Of a DNA stretch of 11,288 nt, positions 1 to 7,509 are shown one piece after another; the stretch's first letter is position 1; every line of letters begins with the position of its first letter. Origin of the DNA: Geminicoccaceae bacterium (lineage in GTDB: Bacteria > Pseudomonadota > Alphaproteobacteria > Geminicoccales > Geminicoccaceae); assembly GCA_020446285.1 (NCBI GenBank), contig JAGREZ010000612.1, positions 1 through 11,288 of the forward strand, in the 5' to 3' direction. The position numbers and the translations under genes were made by a program. The notes under the pieces were generated by a model that was given only the letters and a program-made list of their open reading frames with translations, did not search any database and was not told where the DNA came from.

Positions 1-35
1 CGTCACTATGGGTACACCTATGATGGCGCCTGCGA

Positions 36-126
36 TGAACAGTCCGGTGTCTGATTTTCCTGTTCATTTTGGATTTGTTTCAGGTTATTGAACAGTGCAT
101 GTCACAGGCACAGCCAAAATGAACAG
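36..126. promoter_or_regulatory. Repeat cluster before the resolvase: candidate res site or operator
   Basis: The heptamer TGAACAG occurs directly at 36-42, 89-95 and 120-126, and inverted (CTGTTCA) at 60-66. The inverted copy and the last direct copy belong to a perfect 13-bp inverted repeat: CTGTTCATTTTGG at 60-72 and CCAAAATGAACAG at 114-126. The right arm contains the resolvase start codon at 119. A TGTCTGATT stretch at 48-56 resembles half-sites of Tn3/gamma-delta res subsites. Serine resolvases of this family usually recombine at multi-subsite res sequences directly upstream of their own gene and repress themselves there, so this position is the expected one. The assignment as res is inference; the repeats themselves are directly visible. 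Confidence 0.45.
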
Positions 127-715
127 ATCGCCACCTCGAATCGGTTATGCGCGCATATCGACGGCAGATCAGAGCCTCGATGCGCAGGTCGCGGCACTCG
201 AGGCCGCCGGATGCACCATGGTCCGGACCGAGACCCGCAGCGGCGCCACGCTCGACGGGCGGCCGGAGCTCAAGACTATCCTCGACTTCATCCATCCGGG
301 CGAGACGCTGGTGGTCACACGCATCGACCGGCTGGCGCGCTCCATGCGCGACCTGCAGACGATCGTCGCGGCGCTCAAGGACAAAGGTGCCCATCTCGCC
401 GCCACCGAACAACCGGTCGATACCTCCACAGCCGCCGGCAAGGCGTTTTTCGACATGCTGGGGGTTTTTGCCGAATTCGAGACCAATCTGCGCCGCGAGC
501 GTCAGGCCGAGGGCGTTGCCGCCGCCAAGCGGCGCGGTGTCTATCGTGGCCGCCCGCCAAAGATCGATATGGATGTCATCAGGGAGCGTCTCGCCAAGGG
601 CCTGTCGCCAACAGCGATCGCACGCGATCTCGGCATCTCTCGAGGCACCGTCTACAAGGCAAAGGCATTGATGACCTCATGCAGCAAAGCGGCAGGGCAA
701 GAGGCCAGCCTGTGA
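119..715 (+). CDS. Serine recombinase, resolvase/invertase (Tn3/Hin type)
   Basis: This is a small serine recombinase of about 198 residues, close to the usual 180-200 for resolvases and invertases. It cuts and rejoins DNA through a phosphoserine intermediate, typically to resolve cointegrates or plasmid multimers or to invert a segment. The N-terminal catalytic domain shows GYARIST with the nucleophile Ser14 and Arg12, followed by TRIDRLARS with Arg71 and Arg74 of the active site. A long helix around 103-135 contains FAEFE and RRERQ and is the dimer/E-helix region. The C-terminal HTH_7 DNA-binding domain spans about 148-181 (GLSPTAIARDLGISRGTVYK). I chose ATG 119 because the core begins a few residues later; a GTG at 95 in the same frame would only add eight unrelated residues. 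The stop codon overlaps the GTG of the next gene. The motifs look intact, so it is probably active. Whether it resolves or inverts cannot be told. Confidence 0.95.
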   Translation: MNRSPPRIGYARISTADQSLDAQVAALEAAGCTMVRTETRSGATLDGRPELKTILDFIHPGETLVVTRIDRLARSMRDLQTIVAALKDKGAHLAATEQPVDTSTAAGKAFFDMLGVFAEFETNLRRERQAEGVAAAKRRGVYRGRPPKIDMDVIRERLAKGLSPTAIARDLGISRGTVYKAKALMTSCSKAAGQEASL

Positions 716-1167
716 AAAAGCCGAGAAAACATGTGCAGCCTGCCAGAGTGAAGCCTGTTCCGCCACGCAACCTGACCCCGCCGCTTTGCAAGCAACTCGC
801 CCGTGATCTGCTGGTTGCCTGCAGGAAGGTTGCGGAGAGCCACGGGTTGAGCGTCGAGGGTGGCGATCTGAGCGATATCGACCTGCGCCACGGCTTCGAC
901 ATTCACTTCCGCGTCGGAATACCCATGCCGGACGGATCCCTGTTCTCACATGACAAGGCCCTGTTCGAAGTCCTCGCGCCGAGCTTCGGGCTGGAGCCCT
1001 CGGATTTTGGCCGAACCTTCAGAACGGGCGGAGAGATGTTCCGCATCACCGCCATCAACCCCAACCGCCCGAAATATCCCATCAGCGCCGAACGCCTGGC
1101 CGACGGCCGCGGCTTCAAGTCCACAGCCGAAAATGTCGCGGCCTACCTCAACACACCAAGCCTGTGA
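712..1167 (+). CDS. Conserved-looking protein of unknown function coupled to the resolvase
   Basis: I do not recognise a named family for this protein of about 151 residues. The N-terminus is basic and proline-rich (residues 1-30, many Lys, Arg and Pro). A helical stretch follows (LARDLLVACRKVAESHGL), then acidic and aromatic segments, and a C-terminal motif FRTGGEMFRITAINPNRPKY plus SAERLADGRGFKST. That last motif resembles small plasmid- or phage-borne proteins that describe a fold of the type INxRRPKYPI...DGRxYKF; this resemblance is from memory only. I chose GTG 712 because AAGAGG at 699-704 sits seven bases upstream and GTGA overlaps the resolvase stop at 713-715, a usual coupling arrangement. 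An in-frame ATG at 679 would add eleven residues inside the resolvase gene. No signal peptide or membrane segment is visible. Co-transcription suggests a role with the recombinase or with element maintenance. Confidence 0.75.
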   Translation: MKKPRKHVQPARVKPVPPRNLTPPLCKQLARDLLVACRKVAESHGLSVEGGDLSDIDLRHGFDIHFRVGIPMPDGSLFSHDKALFEVLAPSFGLEPSDFGRTFRTGGEMFRITAINPNRPKYPISAERLADGRGFKSTAENVAAYLNTPSL

Positions 1168-1333
1168 AACCTCCCGGCATCGTTCTTCAAAACGTCCATA
1201 TATGCACGCTCGGGCCAGTCGGGCCGATAACACGCCGGAGCCGCTCGCAAGCGCCGCTGTGGTCGTCAGCTGTGAAATCGCGTGACAATGGCTATTCTTC
1301 AACGCGCTGCTAGGCCGTTGACGATCGCAACAG

Positions 1334-2239
1334 CTACCGCAGCATCGTTCCAAGCAATGACTTCAGTACCTTGAGCATCGGTTCGGTGATCTCGGCGTCC
1401 AGCCTCTCGCGCCATTCCAGACCTACATATCGCGCCAGCGACGGGGCGCAGACCTCCCGATACCGCATCTGGCCGTTGGCGACTTCATCCTTGATGGCGA
1501 TCCATGGCAGAAAGCTGCGACCAAGCCCGACCATCGTGGCCTGCTTGCGCGGGTTCGGCCCATCAATCTCATGGGTGATCTGAACCGTCGCGCCGATCTG
1601 TTGCGCCAGCCTTTCCACAAGGTCGCGCACTGGCTTGCCTTTGGCGGGCAGCATCAGCGGCTCAGCAAGAGCTTCAGCCAGCGTGATCGGCCCCACCTCC
1701 CGATCCGGATGGTCAGCTCCCATACAAAAAATCATATTCTCCGAAGCTAGATATTGTTCCTCTGGGGTCTTCTCATCCGCAATGATGATGGCGAAATCCG
1801 CCTTGCCTTCGCTCAGCATTTCTCGACTTTCCCTCGTGTTCGCCTCGATCACATAGACACCGGCGAGCTGCGGCAGGTCCGAGAGATTTTGCAGAAGGCG
1901 GGGCGTGAGTTCGGGCGCGACGGACGGGATCGAACATATCCGGATGATGCGAGGGTCATCCGGCCCGCGCCGCTGCAGGGCGCGAAGTTCTTTTTCCGCG
2001 CGGGAAACCTGCGCCAGAATGATGGTGGCGTGGTCCAGCAGCAATTGTCCGCCCTCCGTCAGCCCAACACCGCTCCGCGATCGATTGAGAAGTGGCCCAC
2101 CAAAATCGGCTTCCAGTTCCTTCAGGTGATACGAGAGCGCTGGTTGCGGGACAGAAATCTGGCGCGCGGCTTCGGAAATGGAGCCTGCATCACAGATTGC
2201 GCGGAAATACCTAAGCCGTCTGAGGTCAAGCCATGTCAT
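1334..2239 (-). CDS. LysR-type transcriptional regulator, NAC-like (module 1)
   Basis: This 301-residue protein has the normal LysR length. The N-terminal winged HTH covers about residues 5-62: LDLRRLRYFRAICDAGSISE, then AARQ, then PQPALSYHLKELE as recognition helix, ending with GVGLTEGGQLLLDHA. The linker helix (about 65-92) leads into a periplasmic-binding-like effector domain from about 95 to 290. Regulators with this DLRRLxYF start belong to the NAC-like group. It is transcribed away from the binding-protein gene at 2436, across 196 bases. In the family this divergent placement usually means that the regulator controls the neighbouring operon with a metabolite as co-inducer and represses itself; here that is inference. 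The ATG at 2239-2237 fits the conserved N-terminus, but no strong ribosome binding site precedes it. A dyad and an ATA-N9-TAT motif lie just upstream. The 166 bases between 1168 and 1333 separate its end from the end of the unknown gene at 1167, with no clear gene or terminator. Confidence 0.95.
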   Translation of the reverse strand: MTWLDLRRLRYFRAICDAGSISEAARQISVPQPALSYHLKELEADFGGPLLNRSRSGVGLTEGGQLLLDHATIILAQVSRAEKELRALQRRGPDDPRIIRICSIPSVAPELTPRLLQNLSDLPQLAGVYVIEANTRESREMLSEGKADFAIIIADEKTPEEQYLASENMIFCMGADHPDREVGPITLAEALAEPLMLPAKGKPVRDLVERLAQQIGATVQITHEIDGPNPRKQATMVGLGRSFLPWIAIKDEVANGQMRYREVCAPSLARYVGLEWRERLDAEITEPMLKVLKSLLGTMLR

Positions 2240-2247
2240 AGTTTTTC

Positions 2248-2284
2248 ATACAGGTTTTTTATACAATTCGAAAGGAATCTGTAT
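2248..2284. promoter_or_regulatory. Candidate LysR operator in the divergent intergenic region
   Basis: Two overlapping signals lie 9 to 45 bases upstream of the regulator start. First, ATACAGGTTTTTTAT at 2248-2262 fits ATA-N9-TAT exactly, the form bound by NAC-type LysR regulators; T2249 and A2261 also satisfy the generic T-N11-A rule. Second, ATACAATTC at 2261-2269 faces GAATCTGTAT at 2275-2284 as an imperfect dyad with one extra base in the right arm. ATACA/TGTAT therefore occurs three times in 37 bases. The distance to the regulator start fits autorepression. No convincing -35/-10 pair could be fixed. Site assignment is inference from motif and position. Confidence 0.45.
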
Positions 2285-2435
2285 TGGGTGCTTTCGCCCG
2301 GCAGCTGCTAATGCTCTCTGGCAAGATTCAGTCGATGTATGCGAGATGACGCTCTTCCGGTACAAAACCCGACAGTGCGGTCCATAACGCAACGCCGGCG
2401 ATCTTCAGCACATACGCTTCAGGGAGGAAGAAGTG

Positions 2436-3953
2436 ATGGCCATCAGGTCAGCCATATTATCCGTAGGGGCAACTTGCCTGCTGCTTGGCACGTCCGTGCA
2501 CGGTGCATTCGCACAGAACGACAATCACGACATCATCATCGCCGCACCATTCGCGTTCGATAACATAGATAGTTGCAACTCCTCGTCGGAAGTTGGACTT
2601 GTCGTTCGGGAGAATGTCGTCGAGGCGCTGACCCACCTGAATCCCGTCACCGGCGAGCCCGAGCCGCGTTTGGCGACATCATGGGAGCAGACCGGGTCGA
2701 CTACATGGCGAATAACTCTGCGAGACGGGGTCACATTCACCGATGGAGAGGCCTTCGACGCCGATGCTGTAGCGCGTTCGATAGAACGCATGTTCAACCC
2801 GAAACTCGACTGCTTGAACCGGGGTAAGCTGTTTGCAAATATCCGGCTGACACCTGAGATCATCGATTCCCATACAATCGATATATCGACAGAAAAACCG
2901 CAGCCGCTCATGCCCATTTTCATGAGCTTCCTGACGATTGAGTCTCCGAAGACCGATTTCGACACGATGACCAGCGCGCCTGTCGGCACCGGCGCCTACA
3001 CGGTACCCGAGCGTGGACCAGCCGATCCGATTGTTCTGGTCCGGCAGGACGGCTATTGGGGTGAGACGCCTGCGGTCAGCAAGGCGACCTATCTGCGCCG
3101 GGACGAAAGCGCGCTCCGCGCAGCGATGGTGGAGGTCGGCGAAGCCGATATCGGCCTTTACATTGCGATCCAGGACGCCATCGACCCCGAAATGGATTTT
3201 CCCTATCTGAATGCCGAGACGACGCGCCTGAGATTCAGCTTCGTGGGGCCGTTCGCCGACATCCGCGTGCGCAAGGCAATGAACCTGGCAATCGATCGCG
3301 AACTGCTCCGCGACGGGTTGTTCAACGAAAACTATATGATCGCGACGCAGATGTTTCTGCCACGCATCAACGGCTACAACCCTGACATGAAGCCTTGGCC
3401 GTATGATCCGGAGCAGGCGAAAAAGCTGCTCGACGAAGCCCGCGCCGACGGCGTTGACGTGGACTCTGAAATTCCGCTGATCTCCCGCATCAATTTCTAT
3501 CCCAACGGACAGGAAGCGATGGAGGCGATGATCGAGATGTGGAAAGCGGTCGGCCTGAACATAAAACTTCAGCCGATGGAGCGTGCGCAGTGGTTGAAGC
3601 TGGTGAACAAACCTTACGCGGAGCCTCGCCCCGCAATGCTGATCCAGGAACAGCATGACAATAATTCGGGTGATGCGACCTTCACCATGCATTTCCGCTA
3701 TCATTCGACCGGTCAGCAATCCGAGTTCGGCGATCCGAAGCTGGATGAGCTGATCGATGCTGCGGATGTTGCTTCGGGCGAGGAGCGCGTGAACCTCTAT
3801 CAGGAAGCCAACGCCTATTCGGCCAGCGAGATCGTGCCGGACGTCATGATGTTTCACATGATCAATTACGTGCGGATCTCACCGCGTCTGGACTACCACC
3901 CCGACGCTTTGATGAACACGATGATGGAACTGTCCACAATCGGCTTCAGGTAA
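2436..3953 (+). CDS. Periplasmic substrate-binding protein, ABC transporter family 5
   Basis: This 505-residue protein is the ligand-binding part of a peptide/opine/nickel-type ABC importer and should act in the periplasm. Residues 1-26 form a Sec signal peptide (MAIR, hydrophobic core, AFA before Gln27). The mature part follows the SBP_bac_5 pattern: VVRENVVEALTHLNPVTGEP at about 54-74, PRLATSWEQ, TLRDGVTFTDGEAFDADAV near 95-112, SAPVGTGAYTV in the middle, then FADIRVRKAMNLAIDRELL and YDPEQAKKLLDEA. Length is typical. Cys47 and Cys126 could form a disulfide. The motif GGAGG at 2423-2427 lies eight bases before ATG 2436; a GTG directly before it at 2433 is possible but less well spaced. It heads the operon and is followed by a hairpin and the permeases. 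Substrate cannot be read from sequence: family members take di- and oligopeptides, opines, nickel, glutathione or plant-derived conjugates. The catabolic genes downstream argue for a carbon source. Confidence 0.95.
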   Translation: MAIRSAILSVGATCLLLGTSVHGAFAQNDNHDIIIAAPFAFDNIDSCNSSSEVGLVVRENVVEALTHLNPVTGEPEPRLATSWEQTGSTTWRITLRDGVTFTDGEAFDADAVARSIERMFNPKLDCLNRGKLFANIRLTPEIIDSHTIDISTEKPQPLMPIFMSFLTIESPKTDFDTMTSAPVGTGAYTVPERGPADPIVLVRQDGYWGETPAVSKATYLRRDESALRAAMVEVGEADIGLYIAIQDAIDPEMDFPYLNAETTRLRFSFVGPFADIRVRKAMNLAIDRELLRDGLFNENYMIATQMFLPRINGYNPDMKPWPYDPEQAKKLLDEARADGVDVDSEIPLISRINFYPNGQEAMEAMIEMWKAVGLNIKLQPMERAQWLKLVNKPYAEPRPAMLIQEQHDNNSGDATFTMHFRYHSTGQQSEFGDPKLDELIDAADVASGEERVNLYQEANAYSASEIVPDVMMFHMINYVRISPRLDYHPDALMNTMMELSTIGFR

Positions 3954-3970
3954 CGGCTGATGAGAAGACC

Positions 3971-3998
3971 GATCGGGCGGCCCTTGTGCCGTCCGGTC
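3971..3998 (+). other. Intercistronic RNA hairpin between binding protein and permease
   Basis: GATCGGGCGGC at 3971-3981 pairs with GCCGTCCGGTC at 3988-3998 as an uninterrupted 11-bp stem with two G-U pairs, closed by the six-base loop CCTTGT. It lies 18 bases after the binding-protein stop codon and ends 13 bases before the permease ribosome binding site. No T tract follows, so it is unlikely to be a full rho-independent terminator. Stable hairpins in this position are known in binding-protein-dependent transport operons (for example in the maltose operon), where they protect the upstream message and keep the binding protein in excess over the membrane parts. That function is inferred here. 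Confidence 0.65.
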
Positions 3999-4011
3999 AA
4001 AATCCTTTGTC

Positions 4012-4018
4012 AAGGAGG
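4012..4018 (+). promoter_or_regulatory. Ribosome binding site that decides a TTG start
   Basis: AAGGAGG is a near-perfect anti-16S complement, with eight bases between it and TTG 4027. No ATG or GTG lies in frame at a suitable distance in front of the conserved permease N-terminus, so this site supports TTG as the start of the first permease. Confidence 0.75.
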
Positions 4019-4026
4019 ACGGATTC

Positions 4027-4944
4027 TTGGGCCGCTATTTCCGACAGAGAACCCTGCAGAGCGCGCTTTCGCTGTTTGGCTTGATCGTGCTTGTTTTCTT
4101 TCTGGCGCGGCTGACCGGGAACCCGGCGGACCTGCTGCTGCCGGTGGACACCCCGCAATCGGTACGCGATGAATTTTCCGCGAGGCACGGTTTCGACCAA
4201 CCGATGATTGTGCAGTTCGGCCGGTATCTCATCGAACTGACGCAACTCGACATGGGGTATTCGCTACGCGACGGTCACCCCGCGCTCGATCATGTGCTGG
4301 CCGCCTTTCCCACAACGCTGCTGCTGTCGTTCTGGGCGATGCTGATCTCTTTGACCATCGCCATCGTGACCGGGTCCATCGCCGCGTGGCGGCCAGGTGG
4401 CCTGTTCGACCGAATAGCCAGCCTGATCTCGCTGGCCGGCGCCTCCGTCCCCAATTTCTGGATCGCCATTGTCGGCGTCCTGATCTTCGCGGTGTGGTAT
4501 CGTGTGCTGCCGACCTCGGGAACCGGTACGCCGCTGCACTGGGTTCTTCCTGTGGCGGTGTTGTTCATTCGCCCTTGCGGAGTACTGACGCAAGTGGTGC
4601 GGTCCTCGATGATCGCTGCCCTTTCCGCCCCCTACACCAAGACAGCGCGCGCGCGGGGAGTGCGAACCCGTACAGTGATCTTTGGCCATGCCCTGCGTAA
4701 CGCCATGCTGCCGGTGGTCACGGTCGCGGGAGATCAGGCCGCCGGCATGATCAACGGTGCGGTGATCGCCGAGACGATCTTCGGGTTTCCGGGCGTCGGG
4801 CGGCTGCTGATTGACTCGATCATGTTTCGCGATTTCGCGGTTATCCAGGCGGCCGTGATGGTAACGGCCATCGCCATTTTCTTTTTGAACATCGGGATCG
4901 ACATTATCTACGCGATCCTCGACCCGCGCGTGAGGCACGGATGA
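4027..4944 (+). CDS. ABC transporter inner-membrane permease, DppB/OppB type
   Basis: This 305-residue protein forms half of the translocation channel of the importer. It starts RYFRQRTLQSALSLFGLIVL, so the first membrane helix is at about 11-29. A periplasmic segment (about 30-90, GNPADLLLPVDTP and a Gly-Tyr-Ser motif) is followed by five further helices near 95-118, 130-160, 172-195, 222-245 and 272-298, the six-helix pattern of DppB. The cytoplasmic EAA loop that docks onto the ATPase is at 204-230 (TKTARARG, then HALRNAMLP). The segment AETIFGFPGVGRLL and the end DIIYAILDPRVR are family hallmarks. The start is TTG, decided by the strong site at 4012-4018. The stop codon is one base from the ATG of the second permease, so the two subunits are very likely made together. 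Confidence 0.95.
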   Translation: MGRYFRQRTLQSALSLFGLIVLVFFLARLTGNPADLLLPVDTPQSVRDEFSARHGFDQPMIVQFGRYLIELTQLDMGYSLRDGHPALDHVLAAFPTTLLLSFWAMLISLTIAIVTGSIAAWRPGGLFDRIASLISLAGASVPNFWIAIVGVLIFAVWYRVLPTSGTGTPLHWVLPVAVLFIRPCGVLTQVVRSSMIAALSAPYTKTARARGVRTRTVIFGHALRNAMLPVVTVAGDQAAGMINGAVIAETIFGFPGVGRLLIDSIMFRDFAVIQAAVMVTAIAIFFLNIGIDIIYAILDPRVRHG

Positions 4945-4945
4945 C

Positions 4946-5869
4946 ATGACAGACGTGGCTCACGCCGGCATGGGCGACGCCCGTGCCGCATTGTCCCGCA
5001 CCGCCGACGTCTTTTTGATGCTTTGGCGCGACAAGTTCGCGTTCGTCAGCGCGGCCTTTCTGCTGTTCGTCATCTATGTGGCGATCTTTGGACCATCTAT
5101 TCTGCCAGACGGCGCGCTGACCATGAACCTGCGCGCCCGAAATGCTCCACCCTTTGATCTTGAACGTGGATGGGTCTACATTCTGGGGGCGGACAATCTG
5201 GGCCGTAGCCTGCTGGCGCGGTTGGCCGTGGGTGCCCGTTACACCCTGCTTATCGCAGGCAGTGCCGTGCTCATCGCGTTGGTAATCGGCACGTTTTTTG
5301 GGCTGATTGCCGGATATCGCGGCGGCCGGATCGGAACTATAATCCTGCAGCTGGCCGACATCGTGATGTCGTTTCCCTCGCTGCTTCTGGCGCTGATCGT
5401 CCTGTTCGTCCTTTCGCCGCAGGTGTCCAACGTTGTGCTGGTCCTGGCGTTCAGCCGGGTGCCGGTCTACCTGCGGACCTGCCGGGCGGAGGTCCTGGAG
5501 ATTCGTGAGCGCCAGTTTGTGGTCGCGGCCAAGGCACTCGGTGCGTCGCACGCCCGAATGGTGTTCCTGCACATCCTGCCCAATGCGCTTCCAACATTGA
5601 TGACGCTGGCGACACTAGAATTCGCAGCCGTCATGCTATCGGAAAGCTCGCTGTCTTTCCTGGGCCTGGGCGTGCAGGCGCCGGCGGTTACCTGGGGCCT
5701 GATGGTATCGGACGGGCGCGGGTATCTGGCCACCGCCTGGTGGCTGTCGTTCTGGCCAGGCGTAGCGATCTCGCTGACCGCGATTTCAGCCAACCTGCTG
5801 GCGAACTGGCTGCGGACGGTGCTCGATCCGGGGCAGCGGTGGCGGCTTGAAAAGCGGGGCGAATCATGA
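4946..5869 (+). CDS. ABC transporter inner-membrane permease, DppC/OppC type
   Basis: This 307-residue protein is the second channel subunit. A cytoplasmic N-terminal tail (1-30) precedes the first helix at about 31-50 (FVSAAFLLFVIYVAIFG). The DppC hallmark LGADNLGRSLLARLAVGARY is at 80-99, just before the main transport domain, with helices near 100-122, 135-156, 160-175, 213-233 and 265-288. The EAA loop is FVVAAKALGASHARMVFLHI at 191-210, followed by LPNALP. The motif SESSLSFLGLGVQAPAVTWG is also typical of this subunit, and it ends RTVLDPGQRWR. ATG 4946 follows the preceding stop with one base between; the ribosome binding site is weak, which fits translational coupling. Its own stop overlaps the ATPase start in ATGA at 5866-5869. 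Confidence 0.95.
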   Translation: MTDVAHAGMGDARAALSRTADVFLMLWRDKFAFVSAAFLLFVIYVAIFGPSILPDGALTMNLRARNAPPFDLERGWVYILGADNLGRSLLARLAVGARYTLLIAGSAVLIALVIGTFFGLIAGYRGGRIGTIILQLADIVMSFPSLLLALIVLFVLSPQVSNVVLVLAFSRVPVYLRTCRAEVLEIRERQFVVAAKALGASHARMVFLHILPNALPTLMTLATLEFAAVMLSESSLSFLGLGVQAPAVTWGLMVSDGRGYLATAWWLSFWPGVAISLTAISANLLANWLRTVLDPGQRWRLEKRGES

Positions 5870-7509
5870 CCCAGAGCCTGCTGGAGGTTTCCGACCTCTC
5901 GGTCCGGTTCCATTCACGTGGGACAATCGTGGATGCCGTGAAAAACGTCAGCTGGCGCCTGGACCGAGGAGAGACGCTGGCAATTCTGGGCGAATCCGGA
6001 TCTGGCAAATCGGTCTCCGCCGCCGCCGTGATGGGGCTCATCGACATTCCTCCAGGTGAGATCGTCAGCGGCAGGATCATCTTTGGTGGTGAGAACATCC
6101 TGAACCTTCCCCTTGCCGCGCGCGAAGAGATCAACGGCAAGCGCATCGCGATGATCTTCCAGGACACGCTGGCAGCGCTGAACCCGGTCTATACGGTTGG
6201 GCACCAGATTACCGAAAGCATGACCGCCCATGGCGTGGAGCGCGGGGAGGCAAAGCGGCGTGCGGTCGGTCTGATAAACCGTGTCGGGATTGCAGAGCCG
6301 GAGCGGCGCTTCAACGACTATCCGCATCAGTTCTCGGGCGGCCAGCGGCAGAGGATCATGATCGCCGCCGCCATCGCCATGGAGCCTGACGTGTTGATCG
6401 CCGATGAGCCAACCTCGGCCCTCGACGTCACGGTGCAGGCGGGCATCCTCAAGCTGCTGAAAAAACTTCAGGCCGAAAACGGCATGGGCATCCTGATGAT
6501 CACGCACGATATCGGGGTTGCCAGTGAGGTCGCCGACAAGGTTGCCGTCATGAGCCAGGGTGAAGTGGTCGAGCAGGGCGATATTCGGTCAGTGCTGGAC
6601 GCACCGCGGCACCCCTATACACAAAGGCTGCTGGAGGCCGTACCGGGCCGCCGCGGATATCTGCAAACCGGCGCAACCGCCGGAGATCTTCTACTGGAGG
6701 TTAAAGGGTTATCGAAATTCTATGACCTGACCAGTGGTCTCTTGAAAACGGCGACAGGCCGAAAGATCAGGGCGCTGGACGATGTCAGCCTCAGCCTTTC
6801 CAAGGGCGAGGTGCTCGGCATCGTGGGTGAGAGCGGATCAGGCAAGTCCACGCTGGTCAACGCCCTTCTGGGCCTGATCGAGCCAACCGCCGGAGAAGTG
6901 CTCTTTCGTGGTCAGTCGATGCTTTTGGAAGATCAGACGGCGATGCGCGCCTTGCGCCGGCGCATCCAGGTCGTGTTTCAGGATCCGACCGCGTCACTGA
7001 ACCCGCGGATGTCCGTTGCGCGCATTATTTCCGAGCCCTGGGCGATACATGACAGTGTCCTGCCGCGCGGCCAATGGCCGGGGCGCGTGGCAGAGTTGCT
7101 GGAGCAGGTCGGACTAAGCCCCGATCACGCGGCCCGATATCCGCATCAGTTCTCGGGCGGGCAGAGACAGCGTATCGCAATCGCGCGGGCGCTGGCGCTG
7201 CAACCCGAAGTCATCATCTGCGATGAGGCTGTCTCGGCGCTGGATGTGTCGATTCAGGCGCAGATTATCGAGTTGTTGAAAGACCTCAAGCGGCAGCACG
7301 GGCTATCCTATCTGTTCATCGCCCACGACCTGCCGGTGGTTCGCGACTTCGCCGACCGCACTATCGTGATGCAGAGCGGGCAGGTGGTGGAAAGCGGCCG
7401 GACGCAGGACGTGTTCGAGCGGCCTCAGCATCCCTACACACAAAATCTTCTCGCCTCGCGGCCGAAAGAGGAGCGACATCGCGGCCGTGCATTGGAGACC
7501 CTAAAATGA
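5866..7509 (+). CDS. ABC transporter ATPase with two fused nucleotide-binding domains (DppD-DppF type)
   Basis: This 547-residue cytoplasmic protein powers the importer. It carries two complete ABC domains instead of separate DppD and DppF chains, a known arrangement in GsiA- and YejF-like proteins. Domain 1: Walker A GESGSGKS at 42-49, signature FSGGQRQR at about 156-163, Walker B VLIADEPTSALD near 172-183, and the H-loop in MITHDIG. A short oligopeptide-type C-terminal extension (HPYTQRLLEAVPGRRG) follows near 247-262. Domain 2 starts near 275: Walker A GESGSGKS about 321-328, signature FSGGQRQR about 428-435, Walker B VIICDEAVSALD near 444-455, then FIAHDLPVVRDFADR and a second HPYTQNLLAS tail. 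All catalytic motifs are intact in both halves. The start overlaps the permease stop by four bases, and its stop overlaps the hydratase start in the same way, tying transport to metabolism. Confidence 0.95.
   Translation: MTQSLLEVSDLSVRFHSRGTIVDAVKNVSWRLDRGETLAILGESGSGKSVSAAAVMGLIDIPPGEIVSGRIIFGGENILNLPLAAREEINGKRIAMIFQDTLAALNPVYTVGHQITESMTAHGVERGEAKRRAVGLINRVGIAEPERRFNDYPHQFSGGQRQRIMIAAAIAMEPDVLIADEPTSALDVTVQAGILKLLKKLQAENGMGILMITHDIGVASEVADKVAVMSQGEVVEQGDIRSVLDAPRHPYTQRLLEAVPGRRGYLQTGATAGDLLLEVKGLSKFYDLTSGLLKTATGRKIRALDDVSLSLSKGEVLGIVGESGSGKSTLVNALLGLIEPTAGEVLFRGQSMLLEDQTAMRALRRRIQVVFQDPTASLNPRMSVARIISEPWAIHDSVLPRGQWPGRVAELLEQVGLSPDHAARYPHQFSGGQRQRIAIARALALQPEVIICDEAVSALDVSIQAQIIELLKDLKRQHGLSYLFIAHDLPVVRDFADRTIVMQSGQVVESGRTQDVFERPQHPYTQNLLASRPKEERHRGRALETLK

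Noticed and set aside
1..67. Leftward reading at the left edge: hydrophobic translation TGLFIAGAIIGVPIV, and a leftward ATG at 67
   Set aside because: The hydrophobic frame has no start codon after an in-frame stop, and the ATG at 67 opens a different, Arg/His-rich frame. Too little sequence to call a divergent gene, though one may continue outside the window.
88..711. Extension of the unknown-function gene upstream, giving a frame of 359 codons from 88 to 1167
   Set aside because: The first 208 codons lie inside the resolvase gene in another frame and read as low-complexity Arg/His/Gly-rich sequence; only the part after about 679-712 looks like protein.
1168..1333. GC-rich partial inverted repeats between the unknown gene and the LysR gene, considered as a terminator
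   Set aside because: Pairing is broken and short with no T tract; nothing convincing is visible in this gap.
2679..3857. Leftward open frame of 392 codons opposite the binding-protein gene
   Set aside because: It is antisense to a clear family 5 binding protein, and its translation is His/Arg-rich without any domain.
4264..6507. Several leftward open frames of 150-230 codons opposite permease and ATPase genes
   Set aside because: They mirror GC-rich codon structure of strongly supported genes and show repetitive Gln/Arg/Asp/His composition without motifs.
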